Source: Caryophanales bacterium
Lineage (GTDB): Bacteria > Bacillota > Bacilli > Bacillales > Amphibacillaceae
NCBI GenBank assembly: GCA_026168805.1
Contig: JAPFDS010000073.1
Coordinates: forward strand, 1-59,746
Length of the DNA stretch: 59,746 nucleotides
Direction: 5' to 3'
Made by a program: the position numbers and the translations under genes. This document shows positions 45,904 to 54,063 of the stretch, piece after piece. The notes beneath the pieces are model-generated. The model was not told where the DNA came from. It did not search any database and saw only the letters and a program-made list of their open reading frames with translations. How positions within the stretch are numbered: the stretch's first letter is position 1; each line of letters starts with the position of its first letter.

Positions 45904-46890
45904 TTATTGGTGTAACCATTTCGCTACATCTTTTGCAAAATACGTTAAAACTATATCTGCTCCTGCGCGTTTCATCGCTGTTAATTTTTCCATGACAACT
46001 GCCTCTTCATCTATCCAGCCATTTTGTGCAGCTGCTTTCACCATTGCATATTCTCCACTTACGTTGTATGCAACAATTGGCACGTCGAAAGTGTTTTTCA
46101 CGTCTCGCACTATATCCAAATACGCGAGAGCTGGTTTGACAATGAGAAAGTCAGCTCCTTCTTCCACGTCAGATTCCGCTTCCCTCAGTGCCTCAAGCCT
46201 ATTAGCCGGGTCCATTTGATACGTTTTCCGGTCACCAAAAGAAGGTGTACTGTCTGCCGCATCACGAAATGGTCCGTAAAAGGCTGAAGCATACTTCACT
46301 GCGTAGGACATAATCGGAATGTGTTCGAATCCCGCTTCATCAAGTGCTTGTCGAATTGTCATAACGAATCCGTCCATCATATTTGACGGTGCGATGATAT
46401 CGACGCCTGCTTTCGCCTGAGATACTGCAGTCTCGGCAAGTAACGCTAACGATGGATCGTTCTTCACTTCTTCTCCTTCAATCACACCACAATGCCCGTG
46501 GGACGTATATTCACATAAGCATGTGTCCGCAATGACAAGGAGTTCCGGGGCTACCTTTTTAATCAGTTTTGTCGCTTGTTGTATGATCCCTTCATCCTTA
46601 TACGCACCAGTTCCTTCTGCATCTTTTTCTTTCGGGATGCCGAACAACATGACTGCGTGGATACCTAGGTCAACGATTTCTTTTATTTCAGCAGCTAAAT
46701 GATCCAGTGATAGTTGGTAAACACCTTGCATGGAAGGCACTTCGCGTTTAATGTTTTTCCCTTCCATGACAAATAACGGATACATTAAATCATCTACAGT
46801 TACGTTCGTTTCCCGCACTAGTGACCGCATCGCGTGAGAGGTGCGCAAACGTCGGTGTCGTTTAAAATTTGTTTTTTTCATCAGTTTCAT
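45904..46890 (-). CDS. hemB: Porphobilinogen synthase (5-aminolevulinate dehydratase)
   Basis: Condenses two 5-aminolevulinate to porphobilinogen. Zinc-type enzyme: [15 protein letters not shown] with the three Cys. Schiff-base lysines in [19 protein letters not shown] and [12 protein letters not shown]. 328 aa. Start overlaps the end of hemD; ATG 46890 follows AAAGGAAG, ATG 46881 is an alternative. Confidence 0.97.
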   Translation of the reverse strand: MKLMKKTNFKRHRRLRTSHAMRSLVRETNVTVDDLMYPLFVMEGKNIKREVPSMQGVYQLSLDHLAAEIKEIVDLGIHAVMLFGIPKEKDAEGTGAYKDEGIIQQATKLIKKVAPELLVIADTCLCEYTSHGHCGVIEGEEVKNDPSLALLAETAVSQAKAGVDIIAPSNMMDGFVMTIRQALDEAGFEHIPIMSYAVKYASAFYGPFRDAADSTPSFGDRKTYQMDPANRLEALREAESDVEEGADFLIVKPALAYLDIVRDVKNTFDVPIVAYNVSGEYAMVKAAAQNGWIDEEAVVMEKLTAMKRAGADIVLTYFAKDVAKWLHQ

Positions 46891-47635
46891 GCTTCCTTTC
46901 TTCTATATACTCACTCATTCGCTCCAACATCCCTTCAATCGTAAACACTCCTGGTACATAAACGTACTTGAAACCACATTCAAGAGCGCGCTTTTCAGTC
47001 GTTGTTCCAATCGAGAAGACAGGCGTGTTATAAAAGTCTTCCGGATCATCTACGAGCGTCATACATGCATCGACAGTTGAAGGGCTAGTAAATGTAATCC
47101 AATCAATTTCTTGTAAAGCTTGCTGCAACGTTGACTTCACGTCCGCATTGGCTGTCGTATCGTACACTTCCAAACAATCAAACGGAATATTTTCTTGGAG
47201 GAAAGCTTCGTTTAAAATCGTTCCTGACAATTGTCCATGTACAATGAGCACCTTTCCTTTAGGTTGCATGTCACGGATAAATTCAGGCGCCATTGTTTTC
47301 GCGTTATACACACTTGGGATAAAATCTGCTTCATGCCCATAAGCTCGCAAGCTTTCATTTGTTTTCACCCCAACAGCTGCGATCTTCACACCCTTCACAC
47401 GCTGACGTTCCACCTGTTTAAAAAAGCAACGCACACCATTCGCACTTGTGAAAATGATCCATTCATAGGATTCAATAGCTTCGAGGTTCGCCAGATTAAG
47501 AGATGTGCATTCGATTCGAATGAGCGGAGCAATCAGCGGTATTCCACCACGCCGCTCAATTTCCGCAGCAAACTCACTTGCTTTCGGTTCATTTCTCGTC
47601 ACTAATATCCGCTTCTGCTGTAGATCATTGAGCAT
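46862..47635 (-). CDS. hemD: Uroporphyrinogen III synthase
   Basis: Closes and inverts ring D of hydroxymethylbilane. A low-conservation family; [19 protein letters not shown] at the start, [15 protein letters not shown] and [16 protein letters not shown] are the recognisable two-domain repeats. 257 aa. ATG 47635 overlaps the hemC stop by 11 bp with GAGGAG 10 nt upstream; end overlaps hemB. Confidence 0.93.
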   Translation of the reverse strand: MLNDLQQKRILVTRNEPKASEFAAEIERRGGIPLIAPLIRIECTSLNLANLEAIESYEWIIFTSANGVRCFFKQVERQRVKGVKIAAVGVKTNESLRAYGHEADFIPSVYNAKTMAPEFIRDMQPKGKVLIVHGQLSGTILNEAFLQENIPFDCLEVYDTTANADVKSTLQQALQEIDWITFTSPSTVDACMTLVDDPEDFYNTPVFSIGTTTEKRALECGFKYVYVPGVFTIEGMLERMSEYIEERKHETDEKNKF

Positions 47636-48563
47636 TTTGTTCCAGCTCCTCATTCACTGCAGCAATGATCTCAAGTGCTCCATTTTCTATTAAAGTCTCT
47701 GCCACCTCTCTTGCAACGGCATCTATCTCAGTCCCCGAAGCTTTATGTTCTATAGCTGTTGCACCTGTAGTATTCATCACCATTCCGTGTAAATGAACGA
47801 CGTCTCCTTCAACATACGCATACGCGCCAATCGGAGCTTGCTCGCCTTCTTCAAAGTGATTGGAAAATTTCCGCTCTGACAATGCCGCTTTCATCGCGTT
47901 GTCATCGTTTATTTTTCCCAACATTCCGATAACTTCTAAGTCACTTTTCCGACATTCAATGGCTAAAGCTCCTTGCCCCATGGCAGGTAAAAATGTTTCT
48001 GCATCTAACTGCTCTGTTATTAAATCTTGCCCAATGGCTAAACGATTCAAGCCAGCCATGGCTAACACAATCGCGTCATAGTTCCCTTCTAGCATTTGAT
48101 CAATCCTGGAATCTATCGGTCCGCGAATCCATTTCGTTTCGATATCTGGCCGTTGTTTCTTTAATTGAGCAACTCTTCGTACACTGCTCGTTCCAACAAC
48201 CGCACCCGCGGGAAGCTCCACTAACCCTAAGCCGTCTTTATGTAACAATGCATCCCGGTGGTCTTCTCGTTCCGGGATTGAAGCAATTGTCAGTCCAGTA
48301 GGTAGCTCGGCAGGAATATCTTTCAAACTATGAACAGCAAAGTCTATTTCCTGATCGATTAACTCTCGTTCAATTTCTTCAAGAAACACCCCGCCTCCAC
48401 CTAGCTGAGGCAATGATACGTTTAATCGTTGATCACCCATCGTGTCAATTTCCTTTATTCTGATGGGATGTTCGACTCCCGCTTCTCTCAGTTGCTTAAT
48501 GACCCCGTTCGTTTGAATCAATGCTAATTTACTTTTACGAGTTCCTACTACAAATTCTCGCAT
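47625..48563 (-). CDS. hemC: Hydroxymethylbilane synthase (porphobilinogen deaminase)
   Basis: Polymerises four porphobilinogen units. VVGTRKSKLALIQTN, DFAVHSLKDIPAELP, VGTSSVRRVAQLKKQRP, and GQGALAIECR; the dipyrromethane cofactor Cys, normally in a GGCxxPIGAYA-type stretch, is not at its usual place: the sequence reads HFEEGEQAPIGAYAYV, with Glu-Gln where Cys is expected. 312 aa. RBS AAAGGAGTG. See findings for the missing Cys. Confidence 0.93.
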   Translation of the reverse strand: MREFVVGTRKSKLALIQTNGVIKQLREAGVEHPIRIKEIDTMGDQRLNVSLPQLGGGGVFLEEIERELIDQEIDFAVHSLKDIPAELPTGLTIASIPEREDHRDALLHKDGLGLVELPAGAVVGTSSVRRVAQLKKQRPDIETKWIRGPIDSRIDQMLEGNYDAIVLAMAGLNRLAIGQDLITEQLDAETFLPAMGQGALAIECRKSDLEVIGMLGKINDDNAMKAALSERKFSNHFEEGEQAPIGAYAYVEGDVVHLHGMVMNTTGATAIEHKASGTEIDAVAREVAETLIENGALEIIAAVNEELEQNAQ

Positions 48564-48575
48564 GCCTTCACTCCT

Positions 48576-49835
48576 TTACTCACGTACTTCAAGTCCAAAA
48601 ATATGTTTAAACAATTGCAAATCTCTTTCTGGTTGTTGATGTTTCCCCATATCTTTTACCGTTTCCAGAGGATCCCGCAACAATTGATGAATAATACTAC
48701 TCGTATGTTTTTCCAAGACTCTCCTTTCCCGTTCGGATAAATCTGGCATTTTACGATGAATACTTTGTAAGGTCGTCTTTTGAATCTGATTCGATTTCTT
48801 ATGCAAAGCTTTAATAAGTGGAACGGTATCGAGCATGGCTACCCATTCATTAAAAGCACATACTTCTGTTGCCACTTCGGACTTGATGATTGCAGCTGCT
48901 TCTTCTCGCATGTGGATGTTTTCATCGACAACCCCTTGTAAATCATCCACGTCATATAAAACAATATTGCCTAGTTCTTTCACAGATGGATCTATATCTC
49001 TAGGAACTGCGATATCAACGATGGTTAAAGGCTTTTCTCGGAGTACCTGCAGCGAAGTTTTATCTAAAATCACTTCACTTGAGCCGGTGGAGCTGATGAA
49101 TAAATCTGCATCTTTTAGTACATTAATTAATTGCTCCATCGGCAATGCCTCGACATGGAGTTCTTCCGCTAGATTAACCGCCCTCGCATAGGTCCGATTG
49201 ATTACAGTAATTTTCTCCACACCTGCCGCTTGTAAATTTTTTACCGTTAGTGCCCCCATTTCCCCTGCACCTAAAACAACAGCACGGGTATCTTGGATAC
49301 TTCCGAAGATTTCTTTACACAACTCCACAGCGACATAACTAATGGATACAGCATGTTCTCCAATTCCAGTTTCATTATGCGATCGTTTGGCGAAAGTAAT
49401 CACTCGCTTAAATAATTCATTCAATAATCTTCCAGTCGCATTCATTTCTTGAGCGGTTAAAAAAGCTGATCGTATTTGCCCAAGAATTTGTGTTTCGCCA
49501 ATAACCATTGAATCTAGTCCAACAGCTAGTGTAAACAAATGTCGAATAGCGTCATCATCCATACTATTTTGAAAATAATTAACGAACTCACTCTCTTGTA
49601 ACTGAAACCAATCCTTCATGAATTGTTGAAGTGAAATAATCCCGTCGTCCACTTGTTCAACAACTGCGAATATCTCTGTCCGGTTACACGTAGAGATTAT
49701 GACATTTTCTAAAATAGTATATTTTTCATTGAGAAGTCGCGTTGCTTTCTTTATTTCATTCGAAGAAAAGGTTACTTTTTCTCTGACCTCAAGAGGGGCA
49801 ACGCGATAATTCAATCCAACTTTAATCACATGCAT
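48576..49835 (-). CDS. hemA: Glutamyl-tRNA reductase
   Basis: Reduces glutamyl-tRNA-Glu to glutamate-1-semialdehyde, the committed haem step. VIKVGLNYRVAPLEVREKV at the start, catalytic Cys in ISTCNRTEIFAVV, GETQILGQIR, NADPH site VVLGAGEMGALTVKNL, and a C-terminal dimerisation helix region. 419 aa from ATG 49835, preceded by GAGGAG 10 nt upstream. hemC begins only 12 bp after its stop; hemX, which sits here in B. subtilis, is absent. Confidence 0.96.
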   Translation of the reverse strand: MHVIKVGLNYRVAPLEVREKVTFSSNEIKKATRLLNEKYTILENVIISTCNRTEIFAVVEQVDDGIISLQQFMKDWFQLQESEFVNYFQNSMDDDAIRHLFTLAVGLDSMVIGETQILGQIRSAFLTAQEMNATGRLLNELFKRVITFAKRSHNETGIGEHAVSISYVAVELCKEIFGSIQDTRAVVLGAGEMGALTVKNLQAAGVEKITVINRTYARAVNLAEELHVEALPMEQLINVLKDADLFISSTGSSEVILDKTSLQVLREKPLTIVDIAVPRDIDPSVKELGNIVLYDVDDLQGVVDENIHMREEAAAIIKSEVATEVCAFNEWVAMLDTVPLIKALHKKSNQIQKTTLQSIHRKMPDLSERERRVLEKHTSSIIHQLLRDPLETVKDMGKHQQPERDLQLFKHIFGLEVRE

Positions 49836-50023
49836 AACAGATCTACTCCTCTTGTAAATGATTTTTAAAGGTATCATTGCTACTTTCTGAATTGATTTCC
49901 ATTCTAGCACAAACGAGACATACAATTGTGAACTCAATATGAACAATATGTTAAGTCTGTGTAATAAATGTCTTTTTCGTGCTATTATGACCGTGCACGA
50001 TGATAAAAAAAGGAGTGGGATAC

Positions 50024-50773
50024 ATGGTAGAAGCAGTAGAGACAATGGATGGCTGGTATAGCCTGCATGACCTTCGCACAATTGATTGGACGAAGTGGAA
50101 AGAAGCACCAGTGCATATTCAAGAAAAAGCAATCAAAGAATTTCAAACATTACTTTCATCATGGGAAAGTGTAGAAAAAAACAATGAAGGTAGCCACTGT
50201 ATGTATCATATGGTTGGTCAAAAAGCAGATCTCATGTTCATGATTTTAAGACCTACAATGAACGAACTCGCAGCAGTAGAAACTGCTTTAAATAAATCAG
50301 TTCTCGCTGAATTTCTTGTTCCAACGTATTCACATCTATCAGTTGTTGAACTCGCTAAATATCGACCACAAAAGGACGGCGTTGACCCGGAAACATTACC
50401 AGAAACGCAAGAACGTTTGAAACCAATTTTACCGAAATGTGACCATATTTCGTTTTATCCAATGAGTCGCAAAAGAGATGGAGATGACAATTGGTACACG
50501 TTAGAAAAAGACGAACGCGGAAAATTATTGTATGAACATAGTTTGACAGGTCGTAAATATGCAGGAAAAATAAAACAAATTATTACCGGATCCATCGGCT
50601 TTGACAAATGGGAGTGGGGTGTCACATTATTTACGGATGATGTGTTGCAGCTGAAGAAAATTGTATACGAAATGCGTTTTGACACAGCTACTTCACGCTA
50701 CGGAGAATTTGGAGAATTTTTCATAGGAAACTATTTAGCAAAAGAAGACGTAGAGCAATTATTAAACGTTTAA
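50024..50773 (+). CDS. hemQ: Coproheme decarboxylase HemQ
   Basis: Chlorite-dismutase-fold enzyme that decarboxylates coprohaem to haem b, the last step of the Gram-positive route (also ChdC). ETMDGWYSLHDLRTIDW at the N-terminus; MYHMVGQKADLMFMILRP; CDHISFYPMSRKRDG with the catalytic Tyr; GSIGFDKWEWGVTLF; and a proximal His region. 249 aa. ATG 50024 preceded by AAAGGAGTGGG. Divergent from hemA, so the two promoters share 190 bp. Confidence 0.95.
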   Translation: MVEAVETMDGWYSLHDLRTIDWTKWKEAPVHIQEKAIKEFQTLLSSWESVEKNNEGSHCMYHMVGQKADLMFMILRPTMNELAAVETALNKSVLAEFLVPTYSHLSVVELAKYRPQKDGVDPETLPETQERLKPILPKCDHISFYPMSRKRDGDDNWYTLEKDERGKLLYEHSLTGRKYAGKIKQIITGSIGFDKWEWGVTLFTDDVLQLKKIVYEMRFDTATSRYGEFGEFFIGNYLAKEDVEQLLNV

Positions 50774-50777
50774 ATAC

Positions 50778-50823
50778 AAAAAAACAACGCTTGCTTTCCA
50801 AAACGGAACCAAGCGTTGTTTTA
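50778..50823. terminator. Bidirectional terminator between hemQ and the selenium genes
   Basis: AAACAACGCTTG pairs with CAAGCGTTGTTTT, with an A run on one side and a T run on the other. Confidence 0.92.
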
Positions 50824-50829
50824 CGTACA

Positions 50830-51114
50830 TTATTCTACAAGGGTATACTGCCCTGAGCCAAACATTCCTTTGCGGTAATCAAGTTGAACATCTTCAAAGT
50901 AATGTTTTTGAGCGGTATCATAAAGAAATGTCACTCCATCAATTTCGGTTACGGCATCATTTGGTTGACTTGACTCTTCCAGAGCCAATTGAAGCGATGG
51001 GCCACCTCACCCCATGCCCATTTTCAGGCGAATAAAGTGTTCCTTTTGATCAGGTGCAAGATCTTTTACTTCTTCTTTCACTTTGTTTAAAGCCGCTTCA
51101 GTGACTTGTATCAT
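50830..51114 (-). CDS. HesB/IscA-like selenoprotein (UGA decoded as Sec)
   Basis: 94 residues if the in-frame TGA at 51007-51009 (residue 36) is read as selenocysteine: MIQVTEAALNKVKEEV ... RLKMGMGUGGPSLQLAL ... ending GMFGSGQYTLVE. The HesB-like family is a known bacterial selenoprotein family with Cys/Sec at this position (MGxGUGG). An 8-bp hairpin with a GGA loop starts 18 nt after the UGA. AAAGGAG lies 9 nt before ATG 51114; ATG 51120 is an alternative. Ordinary gene calling would break it. Selenocysteine use is supported by the adjacent selA/selB/selD/tRNA-Sec. Confidence 0.9.
50970..50988 (-). promoter_or_regulatory. SECIS-like hairpin in the HesB-like gene
   Basis: TTGGCTCT pairs with AGAGTCAA (one G-U) around loop GGA. 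UGA-to-loop distance is 26 nt and the loop opens with GG, both as expected for bacterial SECIS elements. Confidence 0.7.
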
Positions 51115-51130
51115 GATCATTCACTCCTTT

Positions 51131-51286
51131 TTAACGAAACAATTGGGATAGTAAAATGAAGACTCCTACCAGGAGCCATACGTAAACACCAGGTCATATA
51201 TTCGGCATTTTAAACCGTGACTTAGTTTGTTTACGCGAGCCTCACCCACCTGTACCACAAGACTTCTTCTCTTCTTCCTTTTCCAA
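51131..51286 (-). CDS. Small membrane-anchored selenoprotein with two in-frame UGA codons, uncharacterised
   Basis: 51 residues if both UGA codons are read as Sec: begins MEKEEEKKSCGTGGUGS (Sec15, TGA at 51242-51244), then a basic stretch to MPNIUPGVYVW (Sec31, TGA at 51194-51196) and a C-terminal TM helix (~residues 34-50) ending LLSQLFR. Cys10 and Sec15 could form a selenenylsulfide. TTG start 51286 has GGGTGAG 4 nt upstream. Stop lies 16 bp before the HesB-like gene. The GGUG motif recalls eukaryotic SelK/SelS, which is not evidence of homology. I do not recognise a named family. Confidence 0.75.
51161..51177 (-). promoter_or_regulatory. SECIS-like hairpin after the second UGA of the small selenoprotein
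   Basis: GGCTCCT pairs with AGGAGTC (one G-U) around loop GGT; the loop starts 23 nt after the second UGA. Same design as the hairpin in the HesB-like gene. No equally clear hairpin follows the first UGA. Confidence 0.65.
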
Positions 51287-51334
51287 TCATCTCACCCGCT
51301 TCCATACACCTTTTAACATACCTCTATAGGTATC

Positions 51335-51362
51335 ATTATATAGGTTCACAAGCACAGTTCAA
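51335..51362 (-). promoter_or_regulatory. Candidate promoter of the small selenoprotein and HesB-like genes
   Basis: TTGAAC (51362-51357), 16-nt spacer, TATAAT (51340-51335). It lies just downstream of selD and about 50 bp before the small gene, so these two genes can be expressed apart from selD. Confidence 0.6.
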
Positions 51363-51374
51363 CAAATTGGTTTA

Positions 51375-52421
51375 TCACGACACATAAATCGTCTTATCTT
51401 TCTTCGGCACAACTTCCCCAATCACAGCCGCTTCCATATCATGCTCTTCCTTGAAGTCCTCAATAAATGACTTCGCATCTTCCCCAGGCATACTAATGAG
51501 CAATCCACCTGACGTAATCGCATCACACAATACAAGTTCATCCGCTCCTGTCACGTCAACGCCATACGTTACTTCATTTATTAACCATTCGTGGTTTGCT
51601 TTCGACCCTCCTGGTACGATTCCATCTTCCGCATACCCTTTTGCCCCGGCTAATATAGGCACAAGATCGTGTTCAATCACAACACTCACTTCATTTCCAC
51701 TCGCCATTTCATACGCATGCCCTAACAAACCAAACCCTGTGACATCTGTCACCGCATGTGGTGTATAGTTCGCCAACGTTTCAGCTGCATACTTATTCAG
51801 CGTGCTCATCGTGTCTGTTACTTGAACCGTTTCCTCTGCACTTAACAATTCTTTCTTTAAAGCCGTCGTTAAAATACCAACACCTATTGGTTTCGTCAAC
51901 ACGAGGACATCTCCTGGGCGTGCACCAACATTTGGATAGTATTTCTCCGGATGAACCGTCCCTGTAACAGATAAACCAAACTTCGGTTCCGCATCGTCAA
52001 TTGAATGTCCTCCAGCCACAACCGCACCGGCTTCCTTTACTTTATCATGGGATCCTTGTAAAATTTTTGCTAATACTTCTGGACCAAGTTGTTCGATTGG
52101 ATAGGCGACAATGTTTAAAACCGTTTTTGGCTTTCCACCCATCGCATACACGTCGCTTAGGGAATTCGCCGCGGCGATTTGGCCAAACATATATGGATCA
52201 TCTACAATGGGAGTAAAGAAATCAACCGTTTGCACAAGCGCGATTGTCTCGGTTAATTTATATATACTACCGTCATCTGAATGCTCAACACCTACGAGTA
52301 AATTTGAATCTCTTGTTTCTTCAGGTAAATGACGCAAAACTTGCGCCAGGTCGCGAGGACCGATTTTGCATCCTCAGCCAGCTTTCGTTGATAAATGTGT
52401 GAGTTTGAGCTGATCAGTCAT
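51375..52421 (-). CDS. selD: Selenophosphate synthase SelD, itself a selenoprotein
   Basis: Makes selenophosphate from selenide and ATP. The true gene starts at ATG 52421 (AGGGGGT upstream) and reads through TGA at 52374-52376 as Sec16: MTDQLKLTHLSTKAGUGCKI, matching the SelD active-site motif (C/U)GC-K. Total 348 aa. Downstream, GGVEHSDDGSIY-like ATP site (VGVEHSDDGSIY), VQTVDFFTPIVDDPYMFGQIAAAN, and GHSIDDAEPKFGLSVTG confirm it. A GGTC/GACC hairpin follows the UGA. Divergent from selA. A standard gene call would begin 28 codons late. Confidence 0.95.
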
Positions 52422-52518
52422 CTTTATACCCCCTATGTATTATAATAGAAATACTTCTTATAAAAATTATAGAGTGAAACTTTCCAAAAAGCGAACAAAT
52501 ACTATAAGGATGGTGTTG

Positions 52519-53910
52519 ATGATGAATACATTCCGTTACTTACCAGCAATTGACCAACTCAAAAGAGATAGCGTTTTTACAAACTTATTAAAAACTGAGG
52601 CCATTTCTGACAAAGTTCTCACCGACTGGTTAAGAGAACAAGTGGACATCGTCCGGACAGAACTACACGACCACATCATTCCTGAAGAAAAAATCTCCAG
52701 AAAAGCTTTAAACGACCGGATTTTCAACCGCCTCACGGAAAAGGTCCGCTTGTTTCAGACAAATAATTTACAACCAGTTATAAATGCCACTGGTGTTGTC
52801 TTGCACACCAACTTAGGCCGTGCTCGGCTGAGTGCAAATGCGATTGCCCACATTTCGAGTACAGCTGCTTCTTATTCCACCCTCGAATATGATGTACAAA
52901 CAGGCGAACGTGGCTCTCGTCATGATTTAGTAGAAGAACATCTAACCAGATTAACAGGCGCAGAGGCTGCGATGGTCGTCAACAACAATGCGGCAGCGGT
53001 TTATCTTGTACTCAAAGCTTTGGCTTTTGAGCGTGAAGTCATCGTCTCTCGTGGTGAACTCGTCGAAATTGGCGGGTCCTTCCGCATTTCAGAAATTATG
53101 AAAGAAAGCCAAGCGACATTAGTTGATGTAGGGACAACGAACAAAACCCACGTAAACGATTATGCAGATGCAATTACCGAAGAAACCGCATTGCTGATGA
53201 AAGTGCATAAAAGTAATTTTAAAATGATTGGATTTACCGATGAAGTCAACACCGAAGAACTCGTACACCTATCAACAGAGCACAACATTCCTATTTTCGA
53301 AGATCTTGGTAGTGGAACGCTATTTGATTTTACAGCACATAAAATAGGTGATGAACCAACTGTCCAAGAAAAAGTGGCCGCAGGAATTGACCTCATTTCG
53401 TTCAGCGGGGATAAGCTATTAGGCGGACCCCAAGCAGGCGTAATTATTGGGAAAAAGGAATTCATCGACATACTAAAAAAGCACCAACTTGCTCGCGTGC
53501 TTCGGGTAGATAAATTTACGTTAGCAGGACTGGAAGCGACATTAAAATCTTATTTGCGGGAACAAGAGGAGACAGAAATTCCGACGATTCGCGATATTGT
53601 GGAGTCCGAGAAGACCATTCACGAGCGGGCGGAAACATTTATTCAACAAATGAACGAACAGGAAGCAGATTTTAATTTTGACATACAGGAAGACACATCT
53701 AAAATCGGCGGAGGGACAATGCCGGAAGTAGAGATGGATACGTACGTTGTGCACGTGACCCACGGGAAATATACAAGTAGCCAGATTGCAGAAACGTTAC
53801 GAAAGAAGGAAATTCCAATTATCGCTCGCGTGCAACACGATAAAGTGTTACTTGATTTCAGAACGATTGATGATGAGGATATGCACACATTAGTAAGTGC
53901 CTTTTTATAA
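52519..53910 (+). CDS. selA: L-seryl-tRNA(Sec) selenium transferase SelA
   Basis: PLP enzyme that turns Ser-tRNA-Sec into Sec-tRNA-Sec using selenophosphate. NTFRYLPAIDQLKRD at the start, NATGVVLHTNLGRARLS, TGAEAAMVVNNNAAAVYLVL, PLP-lysine in DLISFSGDKLLGGPQAG. About 463 aa. ATG 52519 or 52522, with AAGGATGG 5-8 nt upstream; in-frame codons further upstream lie in the selD promoter region and lack an RBS. Ends 3 bp before the 3' end of the opposing tRNA-Sec gene. Confidence 0.97.
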   Translation: MMNTFRYLPAIDQLKRDSVFTNLLKTEAISDKVLTDWLREQVDIVRTELHDHIIPEEKISRKALNDRIFNRLTEKVRLFQTNNLQPVINATGVVLHTNLGRARLSANAIAHISSTAASYSTLEYDVQTGERGSRHDLVEEHLTRLTGAEAAMVVNNNAAAVYLVLKALAFEREVIVSRGELVEIGGSFRISEIMKESQATLVDVGTTNKTHVNDYADAITEETALLMKVHKSNFKMIGFTDEVNTEELVHLSTEHNIPIFEDLGSGTLFDFTAHKIGDEPTVQEKVAAGIDLISFSGDKLLGGPQAGVIIGKKEFIDILKKHQLARVLRVDKFTLAGLEATLKSYLREQEETEIPTIRDIVESEKTIHERAETFIQQMNEQEADFNFDIQEDTSKIGGGTMPEVEMDTYVVHVTHGKYTSSQIAETLRKKEIPIIARVQHDKVLLDFRTIDDEDMHTLVSAFL

Positions 53911-53913
53911 AAG

Positions 53914-54010
53914 TGGCGGGATCGTGTGGGAATTGAACCCACCGAAGACGGCACGCGCCTCCCAAATGGTTTTGAAGACCAAGAAGGACACCAGTTCCTT
54001 ATCCGACCCC
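53914..54010 (-). tRNA. selC: tRNA-Sec (anticodon TCA)
   Basis: About 97 nt read leftward. Acceptor GGGGTCG pairs with CGATCCC (one G-U; the expected eighth pair is G-A), long D stem AAGGA/TCCTT, anticodon stem TGGT/ACCA with loop CTTCAAA (TCA), large variable arm with GGC/GCC core, T-arm GTGGG-TTCAATT-CCCAC, discriminator G and encoded CCA. The long acceptor/T stack, 5-bp D stem and big variable arm are typical of tRNA-Sec. It is antisense to the selA-selB spacer. Confidence 0.93.
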
Positions 54011-54063
54011 ATCTACTGTTCTATTATATGAGACACATACGTATGAAGCAAGGAGTGAGACTT

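Noticed and set aside
48576-49835. tRNA-Glu or T-box leader controlling hemA
   Set aside because: No T-box sequence or anti-terminator pair was seen in the 190-bp hemA-hemQ spacer.
49836-50132. N-terminal extension of HemA of about 99 residues
   Set aside because: The extension overlaps hemQ and has no family resemblance; MHVIKVGLNYRV with its own RBS is the standard start.
53926-54063. N-terminal extension of SelB through the tRNA-Sec gene
   Set aside because: The open frame exists, but SelB starts at the GTPase domain (RYFTIGMAGHIDHGKT) and a good RBS precedes ATG 54064.
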